Assembly (NCBI GenBank): GCA_029203185.1
Contig: CP119310.1
Coordinates: forward strand, 744,001-808,000
Length of the DNA stretch: 64,000 nucleotides
Reading direction: 5' to 3'
DNA from: Candidatus Chryseobacterium colombiense
Lineage (GTDB): Bacteria; Bacteroidota; Bacteroidia; Flavobacteriales; Weeksellaceae
Below, in pieces: positions 42,426 through 52,077 of this stretch. The position numbers and the translations under genes are program-made. Position 1 is the first letter of the stretch. Each line of letters opens with the position of its first letter. A model generated the notes under the pieces. That model was not told the DNA's origin. It did no database searches and was given only the letters and a program-made list of their open reading frames with translations.

Positions 42426-43303
42426 TATTCGCCGTCATAAGTTTTTATAGAATCCTGATATTTCCATTTTCGATGTGACCAAAGATAATTATCAGGATAT
42501 TTATGGATTGTGTTTTCTAATAATTTGTGAAACTTTCTTACTACTTCATTTTTTACAAATTTTTCTCCATCCGGATAGATTCGGTGATAATTTACCTGAT
42601 AAAAACCTCTTTTTACTTTTTTCATTTCACAATAAATGAAAATAAGATCCATTCTTGTCGCCAGTTTATCATATCCAATGAAAGCCGGAGTTCTTTGGTT
42701 AAGGAATTTCAACCCGTAATTGACGTGGGCAACGTGCGGAGTCTGATCGGCAACAAACATATATATTGATTCGCCGTCATTTTGATTTCTGAAGATATTT
42801 AAAATTACCTCATTGGCTTCCAAAGCTTCATTTCCGAATTTATTCCGAACTTTCTTCATCTGATCTTCCCAAAAACTGCTGTTAACTTTTCTGTAAACCG
42901 GATGAGAATTCTTTTGAGGAGTTAATGTGGCCAAAGCATTCATCCATTCCCAATTAAAAACATGACCTGCCATGAGAATAATATTCTTACCTTCTGCTTT
43001 AGCTTCATGAAATAAATGCTGATTGATATGCTGCATTCTTACCCTGGATTCTGTTTCACTTATGCTAAACGATTTTACGGTTTCCACCAGATAATCAGAA
43101 AAATTGAGGTAGAATTTTTTTAAGATGGCCTGTATTTCTTCATCTGTTTTATCAGGGAAGGATTTTTTAATGTTTTGTAAGATGACTTTTTTTCTGTAGC
43201 CTACAATATAGTAGTTTAAAAAGAAAATAATATCCGAAAAAATATATAATATCTTAAGCGGGATCTTTGAAATTAAATAAAGTATTTTGATTAAAAAATT
43301 CAT
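42425..43303 (-). CDS. LpxL-like lipid A acyltransferase
   Basis: This 292-residue protein has an N-terminal hydrophobic anchor and the HX4E/D site in GHVFNWEW (about residue 115), as in Kdo-lipid A lauroyl/myristoyl transferases. It should add a secondary acyl chain to lipid A on the inner face of the inner membrane. YMFVADQTPH and RMDLIFIYCEMKKV are typical later blocks. A -7 box TAAATTTG lies at 43319-43312, only nine bases before the ATG. First gene of the four-gene operon. Confidence 0.9.
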   Translation of the reverse strand: MNFLIKILYLISKIPLKILYIFSDIIFFLNYYIVGYRKKVILQNIKKSFPDKTDEEIQAILKKFYLNFSDYLVETVKSFSISETESRVRMQHINQHLFHEAKAEGKNIILMAGHVFNWEWMNALATLTPQKNSHPVYRKVNSSFWEDQMKKVRNKFGNEALEANEVILNIFRNQNDGESIYMFVADQTPHVAHVNYGLKFLNQRTPAFIGYDKLATRMDLIFIYCEMKKVKRGFYQVNYHRIYPDGEKFVKNEVVRKFHKLLENTIHKYPDNYLWSHRKWKYQDSIKTYDGE

Positions 43304-43382
43304 AAAGTATGCAAATTTAAGGATAATAAAAATATGGTTTCATTTTTGCAGGTAATAAGTATTATTTTTTTATTTTTATAGT

Positions 43383-43967
43383 ATGAAAAAAGTGTCGTTA
43401 ATAGCTTTTGTAGCTCTGAGCAGTATAGTTTGGGCTCAGAATAAAGAAATTAGAAAAACACCCGAAGAAATAAATTCGGGAGACAAAGCTTTGTTGGTGA
43501 AAAGTGATGCTGCAGAATTGGAAGCAAAGAAGAAAGCTGCGGCAGAAGAAAAGGCAAAACTTCCTAAGCCTTATGACCCTAAAGCTGATGCACAGGCAGA
43601 TATTAATAAGCTGATCGCAAAAGCAAAAAAAGAGGGGAAAAATATTATGATTCAGGCAGGAGGGAACTGGTGTATCTGGTGTCTAAGATTTAATCAGTAT
43701 GTACAGACTACTCCGGAACTGAAAAATGTAGTGGATAAGAATTACCTGTATTATCATTTAAATTATTCTCCGGAGAACAAGAATGAAAAGATCTTTGCTG
43801 AATATGGTAATCCTGGTGATAAGTTTGGTTATCCTGTATTTATTGTATTGGATAAAAACGGGAAAATGATCCATATACAACCAAGTGATGTATTGGAAGA
43901 AGGAAAAGGATACAGTCTTGAAAAAGTAAAAGAGTTCTTTAACCGATGGACTCCAAATAAATCATAA
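43383..43967 (+). CDS. Exported thioredoxin-family protein
   Basis: This 194-residue protein has a signal peptide ending IVWAQ (residue 19), a charged Lys/Ala/Glu linker (about 36-75), and a thioredoxin fold (about 76-194) with the redox motif WCIWC (Cys97, Cys100). The cis-Pro region is KFGYPVFIVLDKNG. It resembles DUF899/DsbD-gamma-like thioredoxins that work in the periplasm. The C-terminal SLEKVKEFFNRW helix is typical. It is monocistronic with a strong terminator. Confidence 0.87.
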   Translation: MKKVSLIAFVALSSIVWAQNKEIRKTPEEINSGDKALLVKSDAAELEAKKKAAAEEKAKLPKPYDPKADAQADINKLIAKAKKEGKNIMIQAGGNWCIWCLRFNQYVQTTPELKNVVDKNYLYYHLNYSPENKNEKIFAEYGNPGDKFGYPVFIVLDKNGKMIHIQPSDVLEEGKGYSLEKVKEFFNRWTPNKS

Positions 43968-43971
43968 GTTT

Positions 43972-43999
43972 AAACCGGAAATTTTTTCCGGTTTTTATT
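43972..43999. terminator. Bidirectional terminator
   Basis: AAACCGGAAA (43972-43981) pairs with TTTCCGGTTT (43985-43994), T-run after; it lies between convergent genes. Confidence 0.88.
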
Positions 44000-45361
44000 T
44001 TATAAAAATCTTTTGATCCAACTTAATTTCTTATCTGAATAAGGAGGATATTTAATATTGGGTTCTCCCCAGGTTGCCTTTTCCAGCACTGCTTTTTGAT
44101 GGGAAAAGGTCTCAAAACCGAATTTTCCGTGATAACTTCCTATTCCTGAATTTCCTATTCCTCCAAAGGGTAGGTTTTCATTTCCTAAATGCATGATCAC
44201 GTCATTGATGCAGCCTCCACCAAAAGAAATCTTTTTAACAAATGCTTCTTTTTCTTCATTATTATTGGTGAATAAATAGGCAGCAAGTGGTTTTTCATGG
44301 CCTAAAATATCATTTAAAATTAGGTTAAAATCAGTAAAAGAAATTACAGGTAAAATAGGTCCGAAAATTTCTTCCTGCATAATTTTATCGTTCCAGTCAA
44401 TATTATTTAGAATGGTTGGTTCTATATATAATTGCTCTTTATTATAACTTCCGCCAACATAAATTCTATCGTTGTTAATTAAGTTAATCAGTCGTTCAAA
44501 ATTCTTTTGATTAATGATCTTTGTGTAATGATTTGAGCCAGATTGATATTTAAATTCCTGAATATATTTTTTCAATAAAGCTAAAAATTCTTCCTGAATA
44601 GTTCTTTCAACCCATAAATAATCGGGAGCAACACAAGTTTGTCCTGCATTTAAAAATTTACCCCAGACAATTCTTTTGGCTGCAATTTCAAGATTAGCTT
44701 CTTTAGAAATAATTGCAGGCGATTTTCCTCCTAATTCTAAAGTAACGGGTGTTAGATGTTCTGAAGCGGCTTTGTAAACAATTTTTCCCACTTTCGTACT
44801 TCCTGTAAAAAAGATTTTATCGAATCTGAGTTTCAAAAGTTCCGTTGTTTCATCAATTCCTCCTTCATAAACGTATACATATTTTGATGGAAAATTTTCA
44901 TTGATGATTTTCGACATGATCTTCATGGTGTTTTCCGCAATTTCGCTGGGTTTCAGAATGCAACAGTTGCCGGCTGCCAAAGCTGCAATTACGGGAGATA
45001 AGGATAGTTGGTACGGATAATTCCAGGCTCCTATCACCAAAACATTTCCCAGTGGTTCCGGATGAATTCTGCTTTTTCCAATTTGACTAACGAGATTGGT
45101 TCTGACTTTTCGGGGTTTGGAAAGTGACTTTAAATTTTTGAGATAATAATTGATGTCATTTATTATAAAAGAAATTTCTGTAGTGAAAGTGTCAAACTTA
45201 GATTTACCAAAGTCTTTATCAATAGCTTCGTATAAAAGATCTTCATTTTCAAGGATTAAATTTTTCAGTTTTTCAAGATAACGTTTACGAAACCTAATGT
45301 TTTTCGTTTCCTGGGTTTTGAAAAAATCTTTCTGCTCTTGAACAATTTCTTGAATTTCCAT
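44000..45361 (-). CDS. Aldehyde dehydrogenase family protein
   Basis: This 453-residue enzyme belongs to the class 3 (fatty aldehyde/coniferyl aldehyde) branch of NAD(P)-dependent aldehyde dehydrogenases, judging from its length and the WNYPYQLSLSPVIAALAAGNCCILKPSE block. The catalytic Cys lies in NAGQTCVAPDYLW, the Glu in TLELGGKSPAII and the nucleotide loop in FFTGSTKVGKIV. The C-terminal GNSGIGSYHGKFGFETFSHQK is also typical. It oxidises aldehydes to acids; the substrate is not determinable. Monocistronic. Confidence 0.93.
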   Translation of the reverse strand: MEIQEIVQEQKDFFKTQETKNIRFRKRYLEKLKNLILENEDLLYEAIDKDFGKSKFDTFTTEISFIINDINYYLKNLKSLSKPRKVRTNLVSQIGKSRIHPEPLGNVLVIGAWNYPYQLSLSPVIAALAAGNCCILKPSEIAENTMKIMSKIINENFPSKYVYVYEGGIDETTELLKLRFDKIFFTGSTKVGKIVYKAASEHLTPVTLELGGKSPAIISKEANLEIAAKRIVWGKFLNAGQTCVAPDYLWVERTIQEEFLALLKKYIQEFKYQSGSNHYTKIINQKNFERLINLINNDRIYVGGSYNKEQLYIEPTILNNIDWNDKIMQEEIFGPILPVISFTDFNLILNDILGHEKPLAAYLFTNNNEEKEAFVKKISFGGGCINDVIMHLGNENLPFGGIGNSGIGSYHGKFGFETFSHQKAVLEKATWGEPNIKYPPYSDKKLSWIKRFL

Positions 45362-45470
45362 AAAGTAAATGATTAATTATCTTTTCAATCTAATATCCTA
45401 TAAAATAGTATTGATAAAGTTAAGGATATTTGAATATATTGTTAACATAATAAAAATATTGCTATTTCAT

Positions 45471-45500
45471 TGTTTTGTGATAAAAAAAATGTATATTTAT
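45471..45500 (+). promoter_or_regulatory. Promoter of the secreted beta-helix protein gene
   Basis: TTG (45471-45473), exactly 19 bases, TATATTTA (45493-45500). It lies 19 bases before the ATG at 45520. Confidence 0.6.
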
Positions 45501-45519
45501 TATCCCCAAATTACTAAAA

Positions 45520-47205
45520 ATGAGAAAAATTGTACTTCTAACTTTCATTTTTATCAGTTACGTGTTACAAGCCCAATGTACAGGCTGCACGATCACAAAT
45601 CCAACTGACCCCAATTTTCATTTTCCGGATAATGCAACGGTCTGTTTGTCATCTAATATGACTTTTAATAATCCAAGCTTTGGAGCTAATGTAAAGGTAT
45701 GTATTGCTTCCGGAACTACGGTAACATTTCAGAATAATATTTCCGGAGTTAATAATGCCATGACTTATTTTGATGTTCACGGAACACTTCTTTTTAGCCA
45801 GGCTATTACTGTTGTTGCGGATCTTAATGTTCATGTTTTCAGTACAGGAAGCGTATCTATGAGCTCTGGGAACGGAAATTTTACAATGAATGGTCAGCAG
45901 AATATTATTTTAAATGAAGGTCTTATAGAATTGGGAGTTCTACAATTCGGAGATAATACCAACAATACCATTGATAATTACGGAACATTTGATATCAATG
46001 GAAATATGAATATGAGTAATTCCGCTGTTACAAAATTTCGAAATAGATCCAGTGGTTTTATTTCTTTGACCGGAAATTACAGCAATAATGAAAACAGTGT
46101 TTATATCAATTGCGGAACGATTATTTCCAATAGCGGTTTTAATATCAATGGTGGATCTATTTATAATACCGGGACTTTTACTGCAGGAGGAGATATTAAT
46201 TTATCAGGAAATTCAAGCGAGATTTATAATTTCGGTGTTTTTACTTCAACCGGAAATATGAACAATGCGCCTTCAGATGCGGTGATTTATAATGAAGGAA
46301 AACTTTTCATTAATCAATATCAAGGAGGTAATGCTGCTATTGTTGGCCCTTTATCGCCTTCTAAAAAAGGATATATTGAAGTGAATAATGCCATTCAGGT
46401 AAACAATTCTGTAATGGGACCTAATCTCGATTTTAAAAGAAGTACAGGAGCTTCAAATCCAAGTACAGTTTTTATGAATAGTAATCCTACATATCTTACC
46501 AATGTAACTTTTGATTGTGCTTCTACCAATTCATGCAGTGCCCCGCTTATTACCAATCCTGGATTTTGTGCTACCATTAATGGGAATTTACCTCCAATGG
46601 CAGTGGATGATTCTTATACAATTAATGCAGGAAGCACATCTACCGGAATTGTTCTTGATAATGATTTTGAAACTTATAATGGGCCGCAAGCAACCATTGC
46701 CAATGTTATCATGTCCCAGATTTCAACATCAAATCCAAATATTACCCTAAACACGACTGATGGTCATGTTACCGTTGCTCCAGGAACACCGGCAGGAACT
46801 TATAGCTTGGTTTATCAGATCTGTCAGCAAGCAGATCCAACCAATTGTGACACTGCCAATGATACCATAATTGTTCCAGGCGGAGGAACTTTACCTTGCT
46901 ACAAACCTGCTGTAAATGCAGGAACCGTACTTTCTTCCAATCTGGGAATTACAGGTTTGGGAAGAGCTAATTCAGGAGGGACAAACTGGCCCGAAGCTAG
47001 AAAAGGAGCATGGATGGTATTGGAATCTAAAACGAAAGGATTTGTATTAAACAGACTTACAGATGCTCAGGTCGCAGCTATTCCTGTGGCAGATCTGAAA
47101 GAAGGAATGATGGTGTACAACACTACCCAAAACTGTCTTCAGGTGAATATTGATGGAACTGCTACAGGTTGGAGATGTTTCAATAATCAAACATGTCCTG
47201 ATTAA
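45520..47205 (+). CDS. Large secreted protein, beta-helix-like with C-terminal module
   Basis: This 561-residue protein has a signal peptide ending VLQAQ (residue 18). Residues about 20-330 are Asn/Gly/Thr-rich with repeated N-x-G-x-F/I patterns (for example TFDINGNMNMSN, GFNINGGSIYNTG), like a right-handed parallel beta-helix. A region near 360-455 (DDSYTINAGSTSTGIVLDND to CDTANDTIIV) looks like an Ig/cadherin-type adhesin repeat seen in gliding and surface proteins. The C-terminal 90 residues form a module (KGFVLNRLTDAQV, EGMMVYNTTQNCLQVN) shared with the next gene. A surface or secreted location is likely. Function unknown. Confidence 0.75.
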   Translation: MRKIVLLTFIFISYVLQAQCTGCTITNPTDPNFHFPDNATVCLSSNMTFNNPSFGANVKVCIASGTTVTFQNNISGVNNAMTYFDVHGTLLFSQAITVVADLNVHVFSTGSVSMSSGNGNFTMNGQQNIILNEGLIELGVLQFGDNTNNTIDNYGTFDINGNMNMSNSAVTKFRNRSSGFISLTGNYSNNENSVYINCGTIISNSGFNINGGSIYNTGTFTAGGDINLSGNSSEIYNFGVFTSTGNMNNAPSDAVIYNEGKLFINQYQGGNAAIVGPLSPSKKGYIEVNNAIQVNNSVMGPNLDFKRSTGASNPSTVFMNSNPTYLTNVTFDCASTNSCSAPLITNPGFCATINGNLPPMAVDDSYTINAGSTSTGIVLDNDFETYNGPQATIANVIMSQISTSNPNITLNTTDGHVTVAPGTPAGTYSLVYQICQQADPTNCDTANDTIIVPGGGTLPCYKPAVNAGTVLSSNLGITGLGRANSGGTNWPEARKGAWMVLESKTKGFVLNRLTDAQVAAIPVADLKEGMMVYNTTQNCLQVNIDGTATGWRCFNNQTCPD

Positions 47206-47223
47206 TTTTAAAATTAAATCAAA

Positions 47224-47733
47224 ATGAAAAAAATTGTTTTAATAATAAGTTTAATGGCTTCTGGTTTTATCTATTCGCAGGTTGCAATAGGAAAAACCAC
47301 TGTTGAATCGGAATCTTCTTCGATAGAGTTTGGTAATGCTAACCGTGGAATTGTTCTTCCATGGGTAACAGATTTAGCGAGCGTACAAAATGCAGTGAAT
47401 GGCACTTTAGTCTTTGATCTGTCAGATAAAAAAGTGAAATCTTATCAAAATAGTGCCTGGGTTGATCTTTCTATTGATGGAACTGGAGTTGCTGACTCAG
47501 TTCTACAGGATGCGTTGAATGAAAATCCGGCTGCAAAAGTGGCTATCGGGACACCAACGGCAACTTCAGGAATTTTGGTATTGGAAGACAGTAACAAAGC
47601 GATGATTTTACCTAAAGTTGCCAGTCCACATCTCAATATTATTTCTCCTTCAGCCGGGATGATGGTTTATGATACTGTGAAGAAACAACTGGCTGTTTTC
47701 AATGGTTCGGTATGGACCTTTTGGGGAGAATAG
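47224..47733 (+). CDS. Small secreted protein with two module repeats
   Basis: This 169-residue protein has a signal peptide ending IYSQ (residue 19) and contains two related repeats. One is RGIVLPWVTD...GTLVFDLSDKKVKSY...SAWVDL (about 40-85). The other is KAMILPKVASP...GMMVYDTVKKQLAVF...SVWTFWGE (about 125-169). The same module ends the preceding 561-residue protein. Such modules are frequent in secreted Bacteroidota proteins, with no established role. The gene follows after 18 bases and surely shares the transcript, so the two proteins may assemble together; that is inference. Confidence 0.75.
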   Translation: MKKIVLIISLMASGFIYSQVAIGKTTVESESSSIEFGNANRGIVLPWVTDLASVQNAVNGTLVFDLSDKKVKSYQNSAWVDLSIDGTGVADSVLQDALNENPAAKVAIGTPTATSGILVLEDSNKAMILPKVASPHLNIISPSAGMMVYDTVKKQLAVFNGSVWTFWGE

Positions 47734-47748
47734 TTAGAAATTAGAAAC

Positions 47749-49311
47749 TTACATAATATTTCGTACTGCAATTCTCACCGGATGATAGAGTAAAACAATA
47801 ACAGCGGTAATCAAAGCCAGCCAGAATAAGCCGGTGAAAATTTCCATATTAGAAAGAAGAATCGCCTGAGCATTAATTTTAGCTTTAAAAACGCCTGTGG
47901 TTACAGACAATGAATCATTGATCGGAAGTTTTGATAGATTGCCTCCAAATATCTGATTCCATTGAGAATAGAAAACGGGATTAGTATCTGTCAGTTGAGA
48001 ACTTAAAGAATCAGAATGTTTTAATGTTAAAAACAGCATTAAATTCTGCATTAAAGCATATCCTATGGCTGTTGTCCAAAATCTGGTTGCCGTTCCTACT
48101 GCAGTTGCATTGGAAACATACTCTTCGGGCATTCCTGCAATTAAAAAGAATACAAGAGGTGTAAAAAGTAATCCCTGACCAACTCCCTGGAGAAATAACG
48201 GTGGACAAATTGTCTGTAGAGTAGTGTCGGGATAAAAAGTATAGGTAAACCAGGCTGAATCGATCGCCAATATCAGAAATCCCGTAAAGAATACTAATCT
48301 TGAAGAAGCCCCTTTTGTAATACATAAAGCAGAAATAAAAACACCCAAAAGACTTCCGGCAACATTCCAGTACTGGATTTTTACAATATAATCCCAAGGC
48401 CATTTCCAAACTGTTGCCATAACACTGTATACATTATTAATAGAAGCTCTCAATATGTAAAAAATAAAGAAAAGAATAACTCCTACAATTACGTTTTTAG
48501 AACTGAAGACTTCGAAATGGAAGAAAGGACGTGGCTGATTTCTCTGTTTCAGCATAAACAATCCGCCGAATAATAAAAAAATTAGAAAACAAAAAACAAT
48601 AAGATCAGATTCAAACCACATCAGTCTTTTTCCATAAATTAATGCATATCCGCCAGCCTGAAGACATACCCAAAGTAAAAACCAGCTTGTAATATCCAGC
48701 TGATAAAGAGGTTTCTTTGGAAAAAATCTGTTCTTATTGAAAATAGCAAAGGCAATGATGAGTACAAAAACATGAAAATACACCATCATTAAAATCATAT
48801 GCTTGAAATCATAATCTTCAATGCTCGATTTTAGAAGAGAAGTTGTAAGAGTTCCCCCCGTAAGAATGATGGTATACATAAACAGGTAAGCAATTTCTTT
48901 GGCGTGTCTTGTCTTGAGTTCGGCAACAATCAGTGGCAGAAAAATAGCACCTTCCATTACCCCGAAGATTCCTTCCAGAAAACGGATGACGAGAATGATA
49001 TGATAATCATTGGTAACAGAAAGTCCATATAAAATAAGAATGGATACAGAAGACATAAGCAATGTATAATATTTCACGCTGAAATAAGCCATGAATCGCT
49101 GTATAACTAAAAGGGTAACCACAAATGTCCCGTACATCAAAATCATTAAGTATTGGATGTCATCTGAATCTACATCCATAAAAGAAGATGTGAAGGCGCT
49201 ATTGGAATGCAGTAGCGACAACAGCATCAGGTGGGGAAACAGCGCCAGAATTAAAAGCGGCAGCTTCAGCCATTGTGGTACCCATTTATGATAAATTGTA
49301 TTGTGTTGCAT
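47749..49311 (-). CDS. MFS drug transporter, DHA2/EmrB type
   Basis: This 520-residue protein has about 14 hydrophobic segments, the number and length of the DHA2 (EmrB/QacA) branch of major facilitators. It should be the proton-driven inner-membrane pump of a tripartite efflux system, with the HlyD-like protein and TolC-like channel encoded just upstream. The sequence RFLEGIFGVMEGAIFLPLIVAEL matches the antiporter motif region in altered form. A 239-base gap separates it from the HlyD gene; this gap has no ORF, so it may have its own promoter. Confidence 0.88.
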   Translation of the reverse strand: MQHNTIYHKWVPQWLKLPLLILALFPHLMLLSLLHSNSAFTSSFMDVDSDDIQYLMILMYGTFVVTLLVIQRFMAYFSVKYYTLLMSSVSILILYGLSVTNDYHIILVIRFLEGIFGVMEGAIFLPLIVAELKTRHAKEIAYLFMYTIILTGGTLTTSLLKSSIEDYDFKHMILMMVYFHVFVLIIAFAIFNKNRFFPKKPLYQLDITSWFLLWVCLQAGGYALIYGKRLMWFESDLIVFCFLIFLLFGGLFMLKQRNQPRPFFHFEVFSSKNVIVGVILFFIFYILRASINNVYSVMATVWKWPWDYIVKIQYWNVAGSLLGVFISALCITKGASSRLVFFTGFLILAIDSAWFTYTFYPDTTLQTICPPLFLQGVGQGLLFTPLVFFLIAGMPEEYVSNATAVGTATRFWTTAIGYALMQNLMLFLTLKHSDSLSSQLTDTNPVFYSQWNQIFGGNLSKLPINDSLSVTTGVFKAKINAQAILLSNMEIFTGLFWLALITAVIVLLYHPVRIAVRNIM

Positions 49312-49550
49312 GATTTTTAAACAAAATCGTATAAATTGACGAATTGTAAAGTTGCTTTATTTTATAAATGAAAAGCGAAAAGACAAAAGAGCAATATGTA
49401 AAAGTAAAGGTAAGATGGCAAAATTGAACTTTGCCTTTTCGCTAAAAATATTTAATGGTTAATTTAAATCTGAGAATGAGGAATTTGAAAAAATTAAAAT
49501 CTAATATACATGTTCTTCCACATCAATTCTCAATTCCTCGGTTTCTCAAA

Positions 49551-50597
49551 TTATATCTTTTTGGCACTTACCAGAACATTCATTCCGGAAAGTAATTTTT
49601 CGTTATGCTGATTGTTGTCAAGGATAATTTTTACAGGAAACCTTTGTTCTATTTTTACAAAATTTCCTGTTGCATTATCGGGTTTTACCAAAGAAAACTG
49701 AGAACCGGAAGCGGGTGAGACAGAAACGATTCTTCCTTTGAATTCTACGTCAGGATAAGCATCTGCTGTAATAATCACTTCCTTGTTCTGATCGATCTGT
49801 CCTAGCTGCGTTTCCTTATAATTGGCAATAATCCATTTTTCTTTGCTTACGATCTGAACCAAAGCCTGACCTTCTTTAATCAACTGACCTTCCTGAATGG
49901 TTTTCTTTCCCACCCAGCCGTCATAAGGCGCTGTAACCACAGTATAGGAAAGGAAAAGTTTCGCATTGTTCAGACTGGCAGAACTTTGCTGGATCTGGCT
50001 TTTTACCGGGGCAACTTTCGTCGCTTGCTCGTTCACGCTTGCTCTCACTGCATTTTTCTGCTGTTCTAAAGCTAAAAGATTGGCTTTTGCCTGTTCATAG
50101 GATGCCTTCACATTTTCAAACTGCTGTTCGGTTGCAGCATCTTCAGAAACTAAATTTTTATATCTTTTAAAATCCTGTTCAGTTCTCCATATATCAATTC
50201 TTGCAGAAGCTATTTTAGCATCAATGATTTTAGTGTCGCTGGCTTTAGTATTTACGCCGCTTTCAATTGTATTGATATTTTCTGAATTGGCATTAAGATT
50301 TGCTTCGGCCATTTTCACCTGGTTTACAAATTCACGATTGTCGATCACAATTAAAGTATCCCCTTTATGTACAAACTGATTTTCGTTAAACTTAATGGTT
50401 TTGATGAAACCCGAAACTTTACTGGAAACCGGGGTAATGTATTGCTCGATCTGCGCATCGTTGGTCGTAACATTTTTTCTGGAAAAAAGATAAAAGCTTA
50501 CCATTCCAGTGATCCCGCTGATAATGAGGATCCAGGCCAGTAAAGTAATCGTTTTGTTGATTCTTTTCTCCTTTTGTGTTAATTGTTTCTTTGCCAT
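49551..50597 (-). CDS. HlyD/EmrA-family membrane fusion protein
   Basis: This 348-residue periplasmic adaptor has one N-terminal membrane helix (ITLLAWILIISGITGMVSFYLF). A biotinyl-lipoyl-like half-domain (SSKVSGFIKTIKFNENQFVHKGDTLIVID) and a long coiled-coil hairpin (about 90-205) follow. The second lipoyl half and beta-barrel (TVVTAPYDGWVGKKTIQEGQLIKEGQALVQI) complete it. It links the MFS pump to the outer-membrane channel. It begins five bases after the TolC-like gene. Confidence 0.92.
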   Translation of the reverse strand: MAKKQLTQKEKRINKTITLLAWILIISGITGMVSFYLFSRKNVTTNDAQIEQYITPVSSKVSGFIKTIKFNENQFVHKGDTLIVIDNREFVNQVKMAEANLNANSENINTIESGVNTKASDTKIIDAKIASARIDIWRTEQDFKRYKNLVSEDAATEQQFENVKASYEQAKANLLALEQQKNAVRASVNEQATKVAPVKSQIQQSSASLNNAKLFLSYTVVTAPYDGWVGKKTIQEGQLIKEGQALVQIVSKEKWIIANYKETQLGQIDQNKEVIITADAYPDVEFKGRIVSVSPASGSQFSLVKPDNATGNFVKIEQRFPVKIILDNNQHNEKLLSGMNVLVSAKKI

Positions 50598-50602
50598 AGT
50601 TT

Positions 50603-51940
50603 TTATAAGTTTCCAATCGTATATTGGAGTTGGTAATATTTAAGTTGTCTGTTAATTTTTACGGAAATAAGATTCGATTGAGCTTCCAGATAAGCATTAT
50701 CAGCGTCAATTAATTCTGTGATTAAGCTTAATTTATTCGCATATTTAGTTCTTACGATCCGGTAGTTTTCTTTAGCCTGGGTAATTGCCTCTTCGGCAAT
50801 CTGTACTTTTTGGTCGGTTTCTTCGAACTTTTTGTAAGCTTCATACACATTATGTCTGATGTTTTCTTCATTTTCTTCAATCTGAAGCTTTGCCAGGTTA
50901 ATATTTTCTTTGGCTTCCTGCATTTTGTACTTATTCTTATACAAACTTTCAATAGGGTAGGTAAGATTCACTCCGATCATTCCTAAACGGTATGCATAAG
51001 GTTCAGGAGGAAAAAACATCATATTCGGATACTTTAGAAAATACTCTCCACCGGCTGTAATTTTGGGTAAGTAATTTGCTTTTGTAATCTTTTGGTCAAG
51101 CTCTTTAAGCGAAAGATTTTTATGAGCCATTTCTACAGATTCGTTTTTATGTAAAGCAGTTTCCGTTAACTCATCTACATAAGGAATTTCAGCATTTTCT
51201 GAAATCAGGTCTTCAGTATTGACGTGCATCTCCTGGTTTTCAGGAAGAGAGAGAATCGTCTTAAGCTTATGCTCTGCAATCTGAATATCATTATCCAGCT
51301 CCGTCCAGCTCATTTTATGATTAGAAAGCTGTAAAGAGGTTCTTAAAACTTCATTTACGGTAACAACTCCATTTGCTTTTAAAGCTTTCACCTGCTTGAT
51401 GTTTATAGAATCTTCTTTCATTTTGTCATTAATCAAGCCCTGCTGTTCTTTTAAATGATGGATCTGAAGAAAAGCCGTGATGATTTCCATAGTCAGCTGT
51501 CTTTCATCCTGATGGGTTTTTAATGATGAAATTTCAGTGTCAATAGCTGCTTTTTTCTCAGCATTTTTAATTTTACCACCCATATACACCGGAATTGAAG
51601 CCGAAAGCGTAAAATCATACATTCCATTGATAATATCATATTTTGTAGCTTTTCCGAATACGCCATTTTCCTGCTGAAAAAGATTGGTAACCTGGTTGTA
51701 GCTTGTATGGAATTCAATATCCGGAAGTTTTTCCATTTTCAGGTCTTTTTCCTTTGTTTCGGACATTTCGTTTTTTAGATGACTAATCTGAATATTTTTA
51801 TTATTCTTTAGTCCAATCTCAACAGCCTGCTGTAAGCTGAGATGCTGATAATCGGTCATCTGTGAATAAAAAAGGTTGCTTATCAATAATAAGCACAACG
51901 CAATACAGTGATATCTGTGTGCGTCAAATATCATTTTCAT
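50603..51940 (-). CDS. TolC-family outer-membrane efflux protein
   Basis: This 445-residue protein has a signal peptide ending LFYSQ (about residue 27) and two OEP repeats typical of TolC-like channels. They start near LSLQQAVEIGLKNNKNIQISHLK and near LTETALHKNESVEMAHKNLSLKELDQKI, and each has long coiled-coil helices. The trimer should form the outer-membrane exit duct. It is the first gene of the efflux operon. A -7 box TAAATTTG (51989-51982) lies about 40 bases upstream and is shared with the AraC-side intergenic region. Confidence 0.92.
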   Translation of the reverse strand: MKMIFDAHRYHCIALCLLLISNLFYSQMTDYQHLSLQQAVEIGLKNNKNIQISHLKNEMSETKEKDLKMEKLPDIEFHTSYNQVTNLFQQENGVFGKATKYDIINGMYDFTLSASIPVYMGGKIKNAEKKAAIDTEISSLKTHQDERQLTMEIITAFLQIHHLKEQQGLINDKMKEDSINIKQVKALKANGVVTVNEVLRTSLQLSNHKMSWTELDNDIQIAEHKLKTILSLPENQEMHVNTEDLISENAEIPYVDELTETALHKNESVEMAHKNLSLKELDQKITKANYLPKITAGGEYFLKYPNMMFFPPEPYAYRLGMIGVNLTYPIESLYKNKYKMQEAKENINLAKLQIEENEENIRHNVYEAYKKFEETDQKVQIAEEAITQAKENYRIVRTKYANKLSLITELIDADNAYLEAQSNLISVKINRQLKYYQLQYTIGNL

Positions 51941-52077
51941 AATTTAATTAAAGGTTTTTTGCTAAATTGATTTTGATACTGCAAATTTACGGGGTGAAGC
52001 ATAGGACACGATTTGTGAAAACAGAAAAAGATTTGTTCATTTACGCCAAATTGAAATTTTCTTCCTACCTTTATTTT

